A stretch of DNA of 64,000 nucleotides from Paraburkholderia sprentiae WSM5005 (GTDB taxonomy: Bacteria > Pseudomonadota > Gammaproteobacteria > Burkholderiales > Burkholderiaceae). Shown here in pieces: positions 11,699-21,366 of this stretch. The stretch is taken from the NCBI RefSeq assembly GCF_001865575.2, contig NZ_CP017561.2:992001-1056000 (forward strand). The letters run 5' to 3'. A model generated the notes under the pieces. It was given only the letters and a program-made list of their open reading frames with translations. It was not told the DNA's origin and searched no databases. How positions within the stretch are numbered: the first letter of the stretch is position 1; every line of letters begins with the position of its first letter. The position numbers and the translations under genes were made by a program.

Positions 11699-11790
11699 TG
11701 ACCTGGATGCTGTGGCTGGCCGGCGCGTGCACCGCGCTGCTGTTCGTTTATCTCGTGTATGCGCTGCTGCGCGCGGAGGACATTGAATGA
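11698..11790 (+). CDS. kdpF: K+-transporting ATPase small subunit KdpF
   Basis: A 30-residue single-helix peptide beginning MTWMLWLAGACTALLF. Its YLVYALLRAE tail matches the E. coli KdpF pattern YLVYALINAE. KdpF sits in the membrane beside KdpA and stabilises the KdpFABC complex. GGGAG at 11686-11690 is the likely ribosome binding site. It overlaps the preceding small ORF and the kdpA start by a few bases each, so the set is translationally coupled. Confidence 0.88.
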   Translation: MTWMLWLAGACTALLFVYLVYALLRAEDIE

Positions 11791-13592
11791 ACTCGAACAA
11801 TGTCCTGCAGGCGAGTCTTTTTATCGTCGTGCTACTGGCCGCCGCGGTGCCGATGGCGAGCTATCTCGGCGCCGTGATGGACGGCAGCTCGCGCGTCGTG
11901 CGCTTGGGCGCGCCGCTCGAACGGCTGCTGTACCGCATCGCGGGCGTCGATCCATCCGCGGAAATGGGCTGGAAGCACTATGCGATCGCCACGGTCGCGT
12001 TCAATGTGCTCGGCGTGGCGTTCCTGTACGTGTTGCTTCGCGTGCAAGGGTGGCTGCCGGGCAATCCGCAGCAATTTGGCGCGATGTCGGTCGACAGCGC
12101 GTTCAACACCGCGGTCAGCTTCGTGACCAACACGAATTGGCAGGACTACACGCCCGAGCAGACCGTCGGCTATCTGACGCAGATGCTCGGCCTGACCGTG
12201 CAGAACTTCCTCTCGGCGGCAACGGGCATCGTCGTCGTGATCGCGCTGATTCGCGGCTTCGCGCGTCATACCGCGCAGACGATCGGCAACTTCTGGGTCG
12301 ACATCACGCGCGTGACGATGTACGTCCTGCTGCCGATGGCGGCGATCATCGCCGCACTGCTGATGAGCCAGGGCGTGATCCAGAATTTCAAGGCATATCA
12401 GGAGGTGCCGACGCTGCAGACCACCACCTACGCTGCGCCGAAGCTCGACGCGCAAGGCAATCCGGTGAAGGACGCGAAGGGCGATCCGGTGACGCTCGAC
12501 ACGCCTGTAAAGACACAGACCATCGCGATGGGCCCGGTCGCGTCGCAAGAAGCGATCAAGATGCTCGGCACCAACGGCGGCGGCTTTTTCAACGGCAACT
12601 CCGCGCATCCGTACGAAAACCCGACGCCGTTCTCGAACTTCGTGCAGATCTTCTCGATCCTGATCATTCCGGCCGCGCTCACGCTGGTGTTCGGCCGCGT
12701 GATCGGCGACCGCCGGCAGGGCGTGGCCGTGCTCGCGGCGATGACGATCGCGTTCGGCGTCTGCGTGTTCGGCGAGATCAGCGCCGAGCAAAGCGGCAAT
12801 CCCGCGTTCACGGCGCTCCACGTCGATCAGTCGGCGAACGCGCTGCAGGCCGGCGGCAATGCGGAGGGCAAGGAAACGCGCTTCGGCATCGCGCAGTCGG
12901 GCCTCTTCACGGTCGCGACGACGGCGGCTTCGTGCGGCGCGGTCGCCAATATGCACGATTCGTTGACGCCGCTCGGCGGCCTGTATCCGATGCTGCTGAT
13001 TCAGCTCGGCGAAGTGATTTTCGGCGGCGTCGGCTCCGGCATGTACGGGATGTTGGTGTTCGCGCTGCTCGCGGTGTTCGTCGCGGGACTGATGATCGGG
13101 CGTACTCCTGAATATGTCGGCAAGAAGATCGAGGCCTACGAGATGAAGATGGTGTCGATCGTCGTGCTGCTCACGCCGCTGCTCGTGCTCGTGGGCACCT
13201 CGATCGCGGTGCTCAGCGACGCGGGCAAGGCTGGCATCGCGAACCCCGGCGCGCATGGCTTCTCCGAAATCCTGTATGCGTTCAGCTCGGCCGCGAACAA
13301 CAACGGCAGCGCGTTCGCGGGTCTGTCGGTGAATACGCCGTTCTACAACTGGCTCACCGCGATCGCGATGTGGTTCGGGCGCTTCGGCACGATCGTGCCG
13401 GTGCTCGCGATCGCCGGCTCGCTCGCGGCGAAGAAGCGCATCGGCGTCACCGGCGGCACGCTGCCGACGCACGGACCGCTGTTCGTCGTGCTGCTGCTCG
13501 GCACGGTGCTGCTGGTCGGCGCGCTGACCTACGTGCCGGCGCTCGCGCTCGGCCCCGGCGTCGAGCATCTGATGATGATCGGCGTGCAGTGA
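11787..13592 (+). CDS. kdpA: K+-transporting ATPase subunit A (channel-like)
   Basis: KdpA is the potassium-selective, channel-like subunit of the KdpFABC ATPase, with four pseudo-repeats of a K+-channel fold. Filter-region segments are visible as [33 protein letters not shown] and [10 protein letters not shown]. The length is 601 residues against 557 in E. coli. Much of the excess is a polar insertion around residues 195-250 ([17 protein letters not shown]), probably in an external loop. GGAGGA at 11775-11780 precedes the ATG, which overlaps the kdpF stop. The start of kdpB follows after 79 bases. Confidence 0.96.
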   Translation: MNSNNVLQASLFIVVLLAAAVPMASYLGAVMDGSSRVVRLGAPLERLLYRIAGVDPSAEMGWKHYAIATVAFNVLGVAFLYVLLRVQGWLPGNPQQFGAMSVDSAFNTAVSFVTNTNWQDYTPEQTVGYLTQMLGLTVQNFLSAATGIVVVIALIRGFARHTAQTIGNFWVDITRVTMYVLLPMAAIIAALLMSQGVIQNFKAYQEVPTLQTTTYAAPKLDAQGNPVKDAKGDPVTLDTPVKTQTIAMGPVASQEAIKMLGTNGGGFFNGNSAHPYENPTPFSNFVQIFSILIIPAALTLVFGRVIGDRRQGVAVLAAMTIAFGVCVFGEISAEQSGNPAFTALHVDQSANALQAGGNAEGKETRFGIAQSGLFTVATTAASCGAVANMHDSLTPLGGLYPMLLIQLGEVIFGGVGSGMYGMLVFALLAVFVAGLMIGRTPEYVGKKIEAYEMKMVSIVVLLTPLLVLVGTSIAVLSDAGKAGIANPGAHGFSEILYAFSSAANNNGSAFAGLSVNTPFYNWLTAIAMWFGRFGTIVPVLAIAGSLAAKKRIGVTGGTLPTHGPLFVVLLLGTVLLVGALTYVPALALGPGVEHLMMIGVQ

Positions 13593-13671
13593 CCCGCGGC
13601 AGCGAGCCAACGACCGAACAGGCGCTTGCACGCGGCAAGCCTGCAAGCGCCCACGGACATTCGAGGATTCA

Positions 13672-15783
13672 ATGACTGAACATAACGCTACCCGGTCCAT
13701 GTTCGACGCGGCGCTGCTGCGCCCGGCGATCGTGGACTCCTTTAAAAAGCTCACGCCGCGCACGCAGTTTCGCAACCCGGTGATGTTCTGCGTGTACGTC
13801 GGCAGCATCCTGACGACCATTCTATGGATCGCCGCGCTCGGCGGTCAGGCCGAAGCGCCCGCGGGCTTCATTCTCGCGGTCACGCTGTGGCTGTGGTTCA
13901 CGGTGCTGTTCGCGAACTTCGCGGAGGCGCTAGCCGAAGGCCGCTCGAAAGCGCAGGCCGCGTCGCTGCGCAGCGCGAAGAAAGACGTGATGGCCAAGAA
14001 GCTCAACGAGCCGCATCCGAAGTCGCCGATCCGCATCACCACAGCGACCGATCTGCGCCGTGGCGACGTCGTGCTGGTGGAGACCGGTGACGTGATTCCG
14101 GCCGACGGCGAAGTGGTCGACGGCGTCGCGTCGGTCGACGAATCCGCGATCACCGGCGAATCGGCGCCGGTGATCCGTGAGTCGGGTGGTGATTTTTCGT
14201 CGGTGACGGGCGGCACGCGGGTGCTGTCGGACTGGATCGTCGTGCGCGTCACGGCGAATCCGGGCGAGGCGTTCCTCGACCGCATGATCGCGATGGTCGA
14301 AGGCGCGAAGCGTCAGAAGACGCCGAACGAAATTGCGCTGACCATCCTGCTCGTCGCACTGACGATCGTGATGCTGCTTGCCACCGCGACGCTGCTGCCG
14401 TTCTCGATGTTCTCCGTCGAAGCGGCGAAGGCGGGCCACGTGGTGACGATCACCGCGCTCGCCGCGCTGCTGGTGTGCCTGATCCCGACGACGATCGGCG
14501 GCTTGTTGTCCGCGATCGGCGTGGCCGGCATGAGCCGCATGATGCAGGCGAACGTGATCGCGACCTCGGGCCGCGCGGTCGAAGCGGCCGGCGACGTCGA
14601 CGTGCTGCTGCTCGACAAGACCGGCACGATCACGCTCGGCAACCGTCAGGCGTCGCAGTTTCTGCCCGCGCCCGGTCTGACCGAAGAGGCGCTTGCCGAT
14701 GCCGCGCAGTTGTCGTCGCTGGCCGACGAAACGCCGGAAGGGCGCAGCATCGTCGTGCTCGCGAAGCAGCGCTTCAATATCCGTCAGCGCGATATGGCCT
14801 CGTTGCACGCGGTGTTTCTCGCGTTCACCGCGCAGACGCGCATGAGCGGTGTCGATCTGTTCGCGCAGGGAACGCCCTCAGGCGCGCCCGGCCGCGAAAT
14901 CCGCAAGGGCGCGGCCGATGCGCTCAAGCACTACGTCGAAGCGCACGGCGGCCGTTTCCCGCAGGAAGTCAGCAATGCGGTCGCCGATGTCGCGCGACGC
15001 GGCAGCACACCGCTCGTGGTCGCCGAAAAGAGCGAGCAGGGCGCGCGCGTGCTCGGCGTGATCGAGTTGAAGGACGTCGTGAAGGGCGGCATCAAGGAGC
15101 GCTTCGCCGAGTTGCGCAAGATGGGCATCAAGACCGTGATGATCACGGGCGACAACCGGCTGACCGCCGCCGCGATCGCGGCCGAAGCGGGTGTCGACGA
15201 CTTCCTTGCGGAAGCGACGCCCGAAGCCAAGCTCGCGACGATTCGCGCGCACCAGGCCGAGGGGCGTCTCGTCGCGATGACCGGCGACGGCACCAACGAC
15301 GCGCCGGCGCTCGCGCAGGCCGACGTCGCGGTCGCGATGAACACCGGCACGCAGGCGGCAAAAGAGGCCGGCAACATGGTCGATCTCGATTCGAATCCGA
15401 CCAAGCTGATCGAGATCGTCGAGATCGGCAAACAGATGCTGATGACGCGTGGCTCGCTGACCACGTTCTCGATCGCCAACGACCTCGCCAAGTACTTCGC
15501 GATCATCCCGGCCGCGTTCGCATCGACGTATCCGGCGTTGAATGCGCTGAACGTGATGCATCTGGCCACGCCGACCTCGGCAATCATGTCGGCGGTGATC
15601 TTCAACGCGCTGATCATCGTGCTGCTGATTCCGCTCGCGCTGAAGGGCGTGCGCTACCGCGCGCTAGGCGCCGCGATCCTGCTGCGCCGCAACCTGCTGA
15701 TCTATGGCCTCGGCGGGATCATCGCGCCGTTCATCGGCATCAAGCTGATCGATATGGTGCTCGCCGGGTTCGGCTGGGTTTGA
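13672..15783 (+). CDS. kdpB: K+-transporting ATPase subunit B (P-type ATPase)
   Basis: KdpB is the energy-coupling P-type ATPase subunit. The phosphorylation motif [13 protein letters not shown] carries the phospho-aspartate at about residue 315. The actuator loop reads AITGESAPV, and the hinge and Mg2+ site reads [11 protein letters not shown] and [20 protein letters not shown]. The length is 703 residues against 682 in E. coli. The N-terminus before the first membrane segment is about 45 residues and carries the [15 protein letters not shown] conserved stretch as [10 protein letters not shown]. It lies in the kdpFABC order, followed by kdpC after 58 bases. Confidence 0.97.
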   Translation: MTEHNATRSMFDAALLRPAIVDSFKKLTPRTQFRNPVMFCVYVGSILTTILWIAALGGQAEAPAGFILAVTLWLWFTVLFANFAEALAEGRSKAQAASLRSAKKDVMAKKLNEPHPKSPIRITTATDLRRGDVVLVETGDVIPADGEVVDGVASVDESAITGESAPVIRESGGDFSSVTGGTRVLSDWIVVRVTANPGEAFLDRMIAMVEGAKRQKTPNEIALTILLVALTIVMLLATATLLPFSMFSVEAAKAGHVVTITALAALLVCLIPTTIGGLLSAIGVAGMSRMMQANVIATSGRAVEAAGDVDVLLLDKTGTITLGNRQASQFLPAPGLTEEALADAAQLSSLADETPEGRSIVVLAKQRFNIRQRDMASLHAVFLAFTAQTRMSGVDLFAQGTPSGAPGREIRKGAADALKHYVEAHGGRFPQEVSNAVADVARRGSTPLVVAEKSEQGARVLGVIELKDVVKGGIKERFAELRKMGIKTVMITGDNRLTAAAIAAEAGVDDFLAEATPEAKLATIRAHQAEGRLVAMTGDGTNDAPALAQADVAVAMNTGTQAAKEAGNMVDLDSNPTKLIEIVEIGKQMLMTRGSLTTFSIANDLAKYFAIIPAAFASTYPALNALNVMHLATPTSAIMSAVIFNALIIVLLIPLALKGVRYRALGAAILLRRNLLIYGLGGIIAPFIGIKLIDMVLAGFGWV

Positions 15784-15841
15784 GCGCGAAGCGAGTCGCT
15801 ACCAAGTAACCGGAAGTGATGAAAAGAGAAAGAGAACCATC

Positions 15842-16420
15842 ATGAAAAATCTGTTCCGTCCGCTGATCGTGATCTTCGCGGTGCTGACCGCGATCACCGG
15901 ACTCGCTTATCCCGCGGTGATGACCGCGTTCGGCCAGGCGGCGTTCCATGAGCAGGTGAACGGCAGCCTGATCGAGCAGAACGGCAAGGTGGTCGGCTCG
16001 CAGCTGATCGGCCAGCAGTTCGACGCGCCGCAGTACTTCTGGGGCCGGCTGTCGGCGACGAGCCCGATGCCGTACAACGCGCAAAGTTCGGGCGGTTCGA
16101 ACCTCGGGCCGAACAACCCGGCGCTGCTCGACGAGATCAAAGGCCGGCTCGCCGCACTCAAGGCAGCGGGCACCGATATGTCGACGCCGGTGCCGGTCGA
16201 TCTGGTCACGTCGTCGGGCAGCGGGCTCGATCCGGAGATCAGCCCGGCCGCGGCCGCGTACCAGCTCGAGCGGGTCGCGCGGGCCCGTCGCCTCACGCCG
16301 AACGACGTGCGGGCGCTCGTCGAGCGCTACACGACGGGGCGCCAGTTCGGCGTGCTCGGCGAGCCGCGCGTGAATGTGCTGAAGCTCAATCTCGCGCTCG
16401 ATGAAATGAAGCGCGGTTGA
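15842..16420 (+). CDS. kdpC: K+-transporting ATPase subunit C
   Basis: KdpC is the single-span accessory subunit that increases the pump's nucleotide affinity and sits largely in the periplasm. Here there is one N-terminal membrane helix (about residues 8-28), then [36 protein letters not shown] and a conserved C-terminal [16 protein letters not shown]. The length is 192 residues, matching the family. The start at 15842 follows a purine-rich GAAAGAGAACC. kdpD follows after 152 bases, which leaves room for a separate kdpDE promoter, though none is clear. Confidence 0.96.
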   Translation: MKNLFRPLIVIFAVLTAITGLAYPAVMTAFGQAAFHEQVNGSLIEQNGKVVGSQLIGQQFDAPQYFWGRLSATSPMPYNAQSSGGSNLGPNNPALLDEIKGRLAALKAAGTDMSTPVPVDLVTSSGSGLDPEISPAAAAYQLERVARARRLTPNDVRALVERYTTGRQFGVLGEPRVNVLKLNLALDEMKRG

Positions 16421-16572
16421 CACGACGACGCACGAGCCACGCACGAACCGCCGTTGCGGTTCATCGATAAGACAGCGGCGTGCGTGTGGCGCCGCGCCGT
16501 CATTTGCGGGCCGGCGCGGGCCGTGCCACCATGCAGGCACCGCCGCTCGCACGACTATCGCAATTACTGAGC

Positions 16573-19407
16573 ATGAACCGCCCCGATCCTGATCAACTGC
16601 TCGACAAGCTGCAGCGCGACGAAGCAAAACGCCAGCGCGGCCGGCTGAAGGTTTTTTTCGGCGCGTCGGCCGGCGTCGGCAAGACCTATGCGATGCTGCA
16701 GGCCGCGCTGCGCCGCCAGCAAGAAGGTGTCGACGTGCTGGTCGGCATTGCCGAAACCCATGGACGCGGCGAAACCGCCGCGCTGCTCGCGGGGCTCGAC
16801 GTGCTGCCGCTCGCGCAGTTCGAGTATCGCGGCCGCAAGCTCGGCGAGTTCGATCTCGACGCCGCGCTCGCGCGCAAGCCGCAACTGATCCTCGTCGACG
16901 AACTCGCGCATTCGAACGTGCAGGGCGCGCGCCATCTGAAGCGCTGGCAGGACGTCCACGAACTCCTCGACGCGGGCATCGACGTGTATACGACCGTCAA
17001 CGTGCAGCACCTGGAGAGCCTGAATGAAGTGGTCGGCCAGATCACCGGCATCCGCGTGTGGGAGACCGTGCCCGATCGCGTGTTCGATCATGCCGACGAA
17101 GTCACGCTCGTCGATCTGCCGGCCGAGGAACTGCTCGACCGCATGCGCGACGGCAAGGTGTACATGGCGCAGCAGGCCGAGCACGCGGTGCGCAACTTCT
17201 TTCGCAAGGGCAACCTGATCGCGCTGCGCGAGCTGGCGCTGCGCCGCACCGCCGATCGCGTCGACGCGCAGATGCGTGAGTACCGCGCCGACCGTTCGAT
17301 CCAGCGTATCTGGCAGGCGCGCGAGCGGCTGCTGGTGTGCGTCGGGCCAGGTGCGCAGGCGCCGGCGCTGGTGCGCTCGGCGGCGCGCCTCGCCGCGAGC
17401 CTGAAGGCCGACTGGCTCGCGGTCTATGTCGAAACGCCCGCGTTGCAGCGCCTGCCCGACGCGCGACGCGAGCGCACGTTGAATGCGCTGAAGCTCGCCG
17501 CCGAGCTCGGTGCCGAAACCGCGACGCTCGCCGCCGCCGATGCGCTCGACGCCCTGATCGGTTATGCGCAGGCGCGCAACGTATCGAAGCTGGTGGTGGG
17601 CGCATCATCGCGCACAGGCGTGAGCCGCTGGTTGCGGCGGCCGCTTGGCGAGCGTATCGCGCAGAAGAGCGGCGATCTCGATCTCACGCTGATTCGCGTG
17701 TCGTCGGAGCGCGACGGCGGCGCGCAGCGGCGTCTGTTGAACACGACCGCAAACGCGTGGCGCGAGGCGTTGAGCGCGGCGCGCGAGCGTCGTTCGCCGC
17801 CGCGCGCGTATGCGCTCGCGCTCGCGATCGGCGCGGCGATCACGCTGCTGTCGAGCCAGCTGATCGATCGCATCGACCAGACCAACCTCGTGATGCTGTA
17901 TCTGCTCGGCGTGATCTTCACCGCAGTGAAGCTCGGGCGCGGGCCCGGTGTCGTGCTGTCGTTCGCGAGCGTCGCCGCGTTCGATTTCTTTTTCGTGCCG
18001 CCGCGCATGTCGCTGTCGGTCTCCGATACGCAGTACGTGCTGACATTCTTCGGCATGCTGCTGACCTCGCTCGTGATCAGCCATCTGACTTCGAGCCTGC
18101 GCCGCGAAGCAAGCGTCGCGCGCCGCCGCGAGCAGCGCACCGGCGCGATGTACGAGATGGCGCGCGAGCTTGCCGCGGCGCTTGCGACCGAGCAGATCGT
18201 CGGCATCGGCAGCCGGCACGTGAGCGAGGTGTTCGGCGCGCGCGTCGCGATTCTGCTGCCTGACAGCGCCGATCAGGTCCGACAGAAGATCGAGGACCCG
18301 GACGCGGCGATCACGCTCGAAGGCGATGCGCTCGATCTCGACGTCGGCCAGTGGGTCTACGATCAACAGAAGCCGGCCGGGCACGGCACCGACACGCTGC
18401 CGGGCGCCGCGGCGCTGTATCTGCCGCTGAAGGCGCCGATGCGTACGCGCGGCGTGCTGGCGGTCGCCGTGCGCGACGAGCGCGAGCTGACCGTGCCCGA
18501 ACAGCGGCGCATGCTCGATGCGTTCGCCGCGCAGATCGCGCTCGCGCTCGAACGCGTGCACTACGTCGACATCGCGCGCGATGCGCTCGTCAATATGGAG
18601 TCGGAGCGGTTGCGCAATTCGCTGCTGTCGGCGATTTCGCACGATCTGCGCACGCCGCTGACGACGATCGTCGGCTTTTCGTCGATGCTCGCGCAAGGGC
18701 GGCAGCAGAGCTCGGCAGGCGAGGAGAAGCGCAGCGACGAACTCGTCGACGCAATCCACGAAGAAGCGCTGCGCATGACCGGCATCGTCACGAACCTGCT
18801 CGACATGGCGCGCTTGCAGGCCGGCAGCCTGCAACTGAACCGGCAATGGACGCTGCTCGAGGAGACCATCGGCGCCGCGCTGCGCGTGTGCAAACGCGTG
18901 CTCGCCGATCATCCGGTGCACGTCACGCTGCCCGCCGATCTGCCGCTGCTGCATCTCGACGCGGTGCTGATGGAGCGGCTGTTCTCGAACCTGTTCGAAA
19001 ACGCGGCCAAATATACGGCGTCCGGCACGCCGCTCGCGATCGGCGCGCAGCAGATCGACGCGGACGGCGCGCCGTTCGTGCGCGTCACGATCGACGACAA
19101 CGGCGCCGGCCTGCCCGCCGGCATGGAAGCACGCGTGTTCGAGAAATTCACGCGCGGCGAGAAGGAGTCGGCGAAACCGGGGATCGGCCTGGGGCTCGCG
19201 ATCTGCCGCGCGATCGTCGAGGCGCACGGCGGTACAATCGGCGCGCTCAACCGGATCGCCGCCGATGGCCACGTCGAGGGTGCGCGCTTCTGGTTCACGC
19301 TGCCGGTCAAGCCGCCGCCCGACGCACCCGATCCGCTCGAAGACGAGGGCGCCGCCACCGACACCACCGTTGAGCTCAACCCGCTCACCCGACCCGCCCA
19401 TGAGTGA
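16573..19407 (+). CDS. kdpD: potassium sensor histidine kinase KdpD
   Basis: KdpD senses low potassium and phosphorylates KdpE. From the ATG at 16573 it has 944 residues. Domains in order: N-terminal KdpD region (about 20-230) with Walker A GASAGVGKTYAML; Usp-like domain (about 250-380); four membrane segments (about 410-510); GAF-like region (about 530-660); dimerisation domain with ISHDLRTPLTT and phospho-acceptor His690; HATPase domain with NLFENAAKYT and GIGLGLAICRAIVEAHGG. An upstream ATG at 16480 would add a basic 31-residue extension that is not family-like. It overlaps kdpE by 8 bases. Confidence 0.95.
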   Translation: MNRPDPDQLLDKLQRDEAKRQRGRLKVFFGASAGVGKTYAMLQAALRRQQEGVDVLVGIAETHGRGETAALLAGLDVLPLAQFEYRGRKLGEFDLDAALARKPQLILVDELAHSNVQGARHLKRWQDVHELLDAGIDVYTTVNVQHLESLNEVVGQITGIRVWETVPDRVFDHADEVTLVDLPAEELLDRMRDGKVYMAQQAEHAVRNFFRKGNLIALRELALRRTADRVDAQMREYRADRSIQRIWQARERLLVCVGPGAQAPALVRSAARLAASLKADWLAVYVETPALQRLPDARRERTLNALKLAAELGAETATLAAADALDALIGYAQARNVSKLVVGASSRTGVSRWLRRPLGERIAQKSGDLDLTLIRVSSERDGGAQRRLLNTTANAWREALSAARERRSPPRAYALALAIGAAITLLSSQLIDRIDQTNLVMLYLLGVIFTAVKLGRGPGVVLSFASVAAFDFFFVPPRMSLSVSDTQYVLTFFGMLLTSLVISHLTSSLRREASVARRREQRTGAMYEMARELAAALATEQIVGIGSRHVSEVFGARVAILLPDSADQVRQKIEDPDAAITLEGDALDLDVGQWVYDQQKPAGHGTDTLPGAAALYLPLKAPMRTRGVLAVAVRDERELTVPEQRRMLDAFAAQIALALERVHYVDIARDALVNMESERLRNSLLSAISHDLRTPLTTIVGFSSMLAQGRQQSSAGEEKRSDELVDAIHEEALRMTGIVTNLLDMARLQAGSLQLNRQWTLLEETIGAALRVCKRVLADHPVHVTLPADLPLLHLDAVLMERLFSNLFENAAKYTASGTPLAIGAQQIDADGAPFVRVTIDDNGAGLPAGMEARVFEKFTRGEKESAKPGIGLGLAICRAIVEAHGGTIGALNRIAADGHVEGARFWFTLPVKPPPDAPDPLEDEGAATDTTVELNPLTRPAHE

Positions 19408-20098
19408 CCTGAGCATCACCGTCGTTCTGATCGAAGACGAAAAGCAGATTCGCCGCTTCGTGCGCGCGGCGCTCGAAGGCGAAGGCATCGCCGTATACGA
19501 CGCCGAGACCGGCAAGCAGGGACTCGTCGAAGCGGCGACGCGCAAGCCCGACCTCGTGATCGTCGATCTCGGCTTGCCCGATACCGACGGCCTCGACGTG
19601 ATTCGCGAATTGCGCGGCTGGAGCGAGCTGCCGGTGATCGTGCTGTCGGCGCGCACCCAGGAAAGCGAAAAGGTCGCCGCGCTCGACGCCGGCGCCGACG
19701 ACTACCTGACCAAGCCGTTCGGCGTGTCCGAGTTGCTCGCGCGGATCCGCGCGCACCTGCGGCGGCGCAATCAGGGCGGCGCGAACGAATCGCCGCAGGT
19801 GCGCTTCGGCGCGGTCACCGTCGACCTCGCGCTGCGCCAGGTGACACGCGACGGCGCGGCGATCCATCTGACGCCGATCGAATACCGGCTGCTCGCGACG
19901 CTCGTGCGCCACGCCGGCCGGGTGCTCACGCACCGGCAGTTGCTGCGCGACGTGTGGGGGCCGTCCCATGTCGACAGTCATCACTATTTGCGCATTTACA
20001 TGGCGCATCTGCGCGGCAAGCTCGAGCGCGATCCGGCGCAGCCCGAGCATATCGTCACGGAGACGGGCGTCGGGTATCGGCTGCTGGGCGCGGCGTGA
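19400..20098 (+). CDS. kdpE: response regulator KdpE (OmpR family)
   Basis: KdpE activates the kdp operon when phosphorylated by KdpD. The 232-residue protein has a receiver domain with IEDEKQIRRF, phospho-acceptor Asp56 in IVDLGLPDTDG, the switch region LSARTQ and the conserved lysine in DYLTKPFG. A winged-helix DNA-binding domain follows (LTPIEYRLLATLV ... YMAHLRGKLE ... GVGYRL). The ATG at 19400 lies inside the end of kdpD, so translation is coupled. A longer in-frame start inside kdpD is unlikely. Its likely target is the repeat pair at 11487-11505. Confidence 0.96.
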   Translation: MSDLSITVVLIEDEKQIRRFVRAALEGEGIAVYDAETGKQGLVEAATRKPDLVIVDLGLPDTDGLDVIRELRGWSELPVIVLSARTQESEKVAALDAGADDYLTKPFGVSELLARIRAHLRRRNQGGANESPQVRFGAVTVDLALRQVTRDGAAIHLTPIEYRLLATLVRHAGRVLTHRQLLRDVWGPSHVDSHHYLRIYMAHLRGKLERDPAQPEHIVTETGVGYRLLGAA

Positions 20099-20121
20099 GT
20101 CGGGCCACCATGCCGCTCCTT

Positions 20122-20127
20122 TATAAT
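20122..20127 (+). promoter_or_regulatory. -10 element upstream of the sugE riboswitch
   Basis: A perfect TATAAT lies 8 bases before the first riboswitch stem, which would put the transcript start at about 20134, essentially at the aptamer. No good -35 hexamer is visible at 17 bp upstream. Confidence 0.55.
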
Positions 20128-20134
20128 TTCGCGA

Positions 20135-20179
20135 CGTAAGGACGACCTTGCGCTTGCATCAATCATCGGGGACGGCCCC
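20135..20179 (+). ncRNA. guanidine-II (mini-ykkC) riboswitch
   Basis: Two small hairpins, each capped by an ACGR tetraloop, form the class hallmark. The first has a 7-bp stem (20135-20141 with 20146-20152, one G-U pair) and loop ACGA. The second has a 4-bp GGGG/CCCC stem (20168-20171 with 20176-20179) and loop ACGG. They are 15 bases apart. The second hairpin ends 9 bases before the sugE ribosome binding site (GGAG, 20189-20192). In this class two guanidine-bound hairpins dock loop to loop and expose the ribosome binding site. The gene downstream, a guanidinium exporter, fits exactly. Confidence 0.9.
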
Positions 20180-20200
20180 ACTTTTCATGGAGCTGTTTCG

Positions 20201-20521
20201 ATGTCCTGGTTTCTTCTATTGATCGCTGGTTTGCTCGAAGTCGCGTGGGCCGCCGGTCTCAAAACTTCCGAAGGTTTCACCCGCTTGTGGCCGTCCGTCT
20301 TCACGGTCGTGACCGCGCTCGGCAGCTTCGTGCTGCTTGCGCTCGCCATGCGCCAGTTACCGCTCGGCACGGCCTATGCGGTGTGGACGGGGATCGGCGC
20401 GGTCGGCGCGTTCATCTTCGGGGCCGTGATGATGGGCGAGGCGTTGACGGTCGCGCGCGTCGCCAGCGCGTCGCTGATCGTGATCGGACTCGTCGGGCTG
20501 AAGCTGTCCTCGGGGCACTGA
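20201..20521 (+). CDS. sugE: SMR-family guanidinium exporter (SugE/Gdx)
   Basis: A 106-residue small multidrug resistance protein with four predicted helices. It has the conserved membrane glutamate in [11 protein letters not shown] (Glu13) and the second-helix glycine and serine pattern. [15 protein letters not shown] in helix 3 is typical of the SugE/Gdx subtype rather than EmrE. Gdx proteins exchange guanidinium for protons, two protons per substrate. The guanidine-II riboswitch directly upstream supports this role over a general quaternary-ammonium pump. It is monocistronic by spacing (about 230 bases to the next gene). Confidence 0.93.
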   Translation: MSWFLLLIAGLLEVAWAAGLKTSEGFTRLWPSVFTVVTALGSFVLLALAMRQLPLGTAYAVWTGIGAVGAFIFGAVMMGEALTVARVASASLIVIGLVGLKLSSGH

Positions 20522-20751
20522 CCCGGCGGCCGCGTCAGCTCTAGGCGCGGCGGCCATTGTCTGCGAGCCACAGCGAGGCTGCGCCGCTCTACGTTCTGCG
20601 AATTATCGTGGCTATAATGAGACGGGAAAGACCCTGAGATTGCCCTCGGCCCGGTTGGCGCGGCCGGCTGGCGAGCCTGACGGCTTCGGCGCGGAACACC
20701 CGCTTGTTCCTGCCGCGGCGCCCGGCACGCACAAAGCGCGTGGAGGCGGCC

Positions 20752-21366
20752 ATGCTTGAATCACTTTCGCTTGCAGCGGGCCTTTCGTGGGGCAGCGGTT
20801 TGCGCCTCTATCTGACGGTCCTGCTGGCCGGCGCGTTCGAACGTCTTGGCCTGATCCACTTGCCGGACACGTTATCCGCGCTATCTTCACCGTGGGTCAT
20901 CGGCGCGGCGGCCGTGCTGACGCTGGCCGAATTCTTCGCCGACAAGATCCCCGCGTTCGATTCACTGTGGGACGCGATCCACACCTTCATTCGGATTCCG
21001 GCAGGCGCTGTGCTGGCCGCCGGCGCGCTCGGCCACGCCGCCGATCCGGCGCTGCTGACCGTTGCGGCGCTCGCGGGCGGCACACTCGCCGGCACCGCGC
21101 ATCTCGCGAAGGCGGGCACTCGCGCGCTGATCAACCTGTCGCCGGAGCCGGTGTCGAATCTCGTCACGTCGACTGCCGAGGACGGCCTCGTGTTCGGCGG
21201 CGTACTGCTTGCGCTGTTCGTGCCGCTCGTGTTTCTGGTCTTGATGGTAGGCTTCCTGCTGCTCGCGGCGTGGGCATTGCCGCGATTGTGGCGTGGCGTG
21301 CAGGGCGGTTTTCGCGGCATGGCCACGCACATGGTGTCGCGATTGGCGAGGAGCAGGCACGATTGA
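20752..21366 (+). CDS. DUF4126 family membrane protein
   Basis: A 204-residue hydrophobic protein with several predicted membrane segments. It starts MLESLSLAAGLSWGSGLRLY, followed by FFADKIPAFDSLWDAIHTFIR, which is the DUF4126 signature region. A second half has HLAKAGTRALINLSPEPVSN and two C-terminal helices. GGAGG at 20743 supports the ATG at 20752 over an upstream one. Function is unknown in the family. The stop overlaps a TTG start of the permease gene, so the two may be coupled. Confidence 0.8.
   Translation: MLESLSLAAGLSWGSGLRLYLTVLLAGAFERLGLIHLPDTLSALSSPWVIGAAAVLTLAEFFADKIPAFDSLWDAIHTFIRIPAGAVLAAGALGHAADPALLTVAALAGGTLAGTAHLAKAGTRALINLSPEPVSNLVTSTAEDGLVFGGVLLALFVPLVFLVLMVGFLLLAAWALPRLWRGVQGGFRGMATHMVSRLARSRHD

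Noticed and set aside
11832..13820. 662-codon open frame antisense to kdpA
   Set aside because: kdpA is unmistakable on the other strand. The antisense product is a Arg/His/Asp-rich, low-complexity string. In high-GC DNA the complementary frame of a real gene is often free of stops.
17605..19656. 683-codon open frame antisense to kdpD
   Set aside because: Shadow of kdpD and kdpE; no domain and an Arg-rich composition.
20787..21362. N-terminal extension of the permease back into the DUF4126 gene
   Set aside because: The extra residues are the DUF4126 gene in another frame (Arg- and Gly-rich). The permease family begins after this point.
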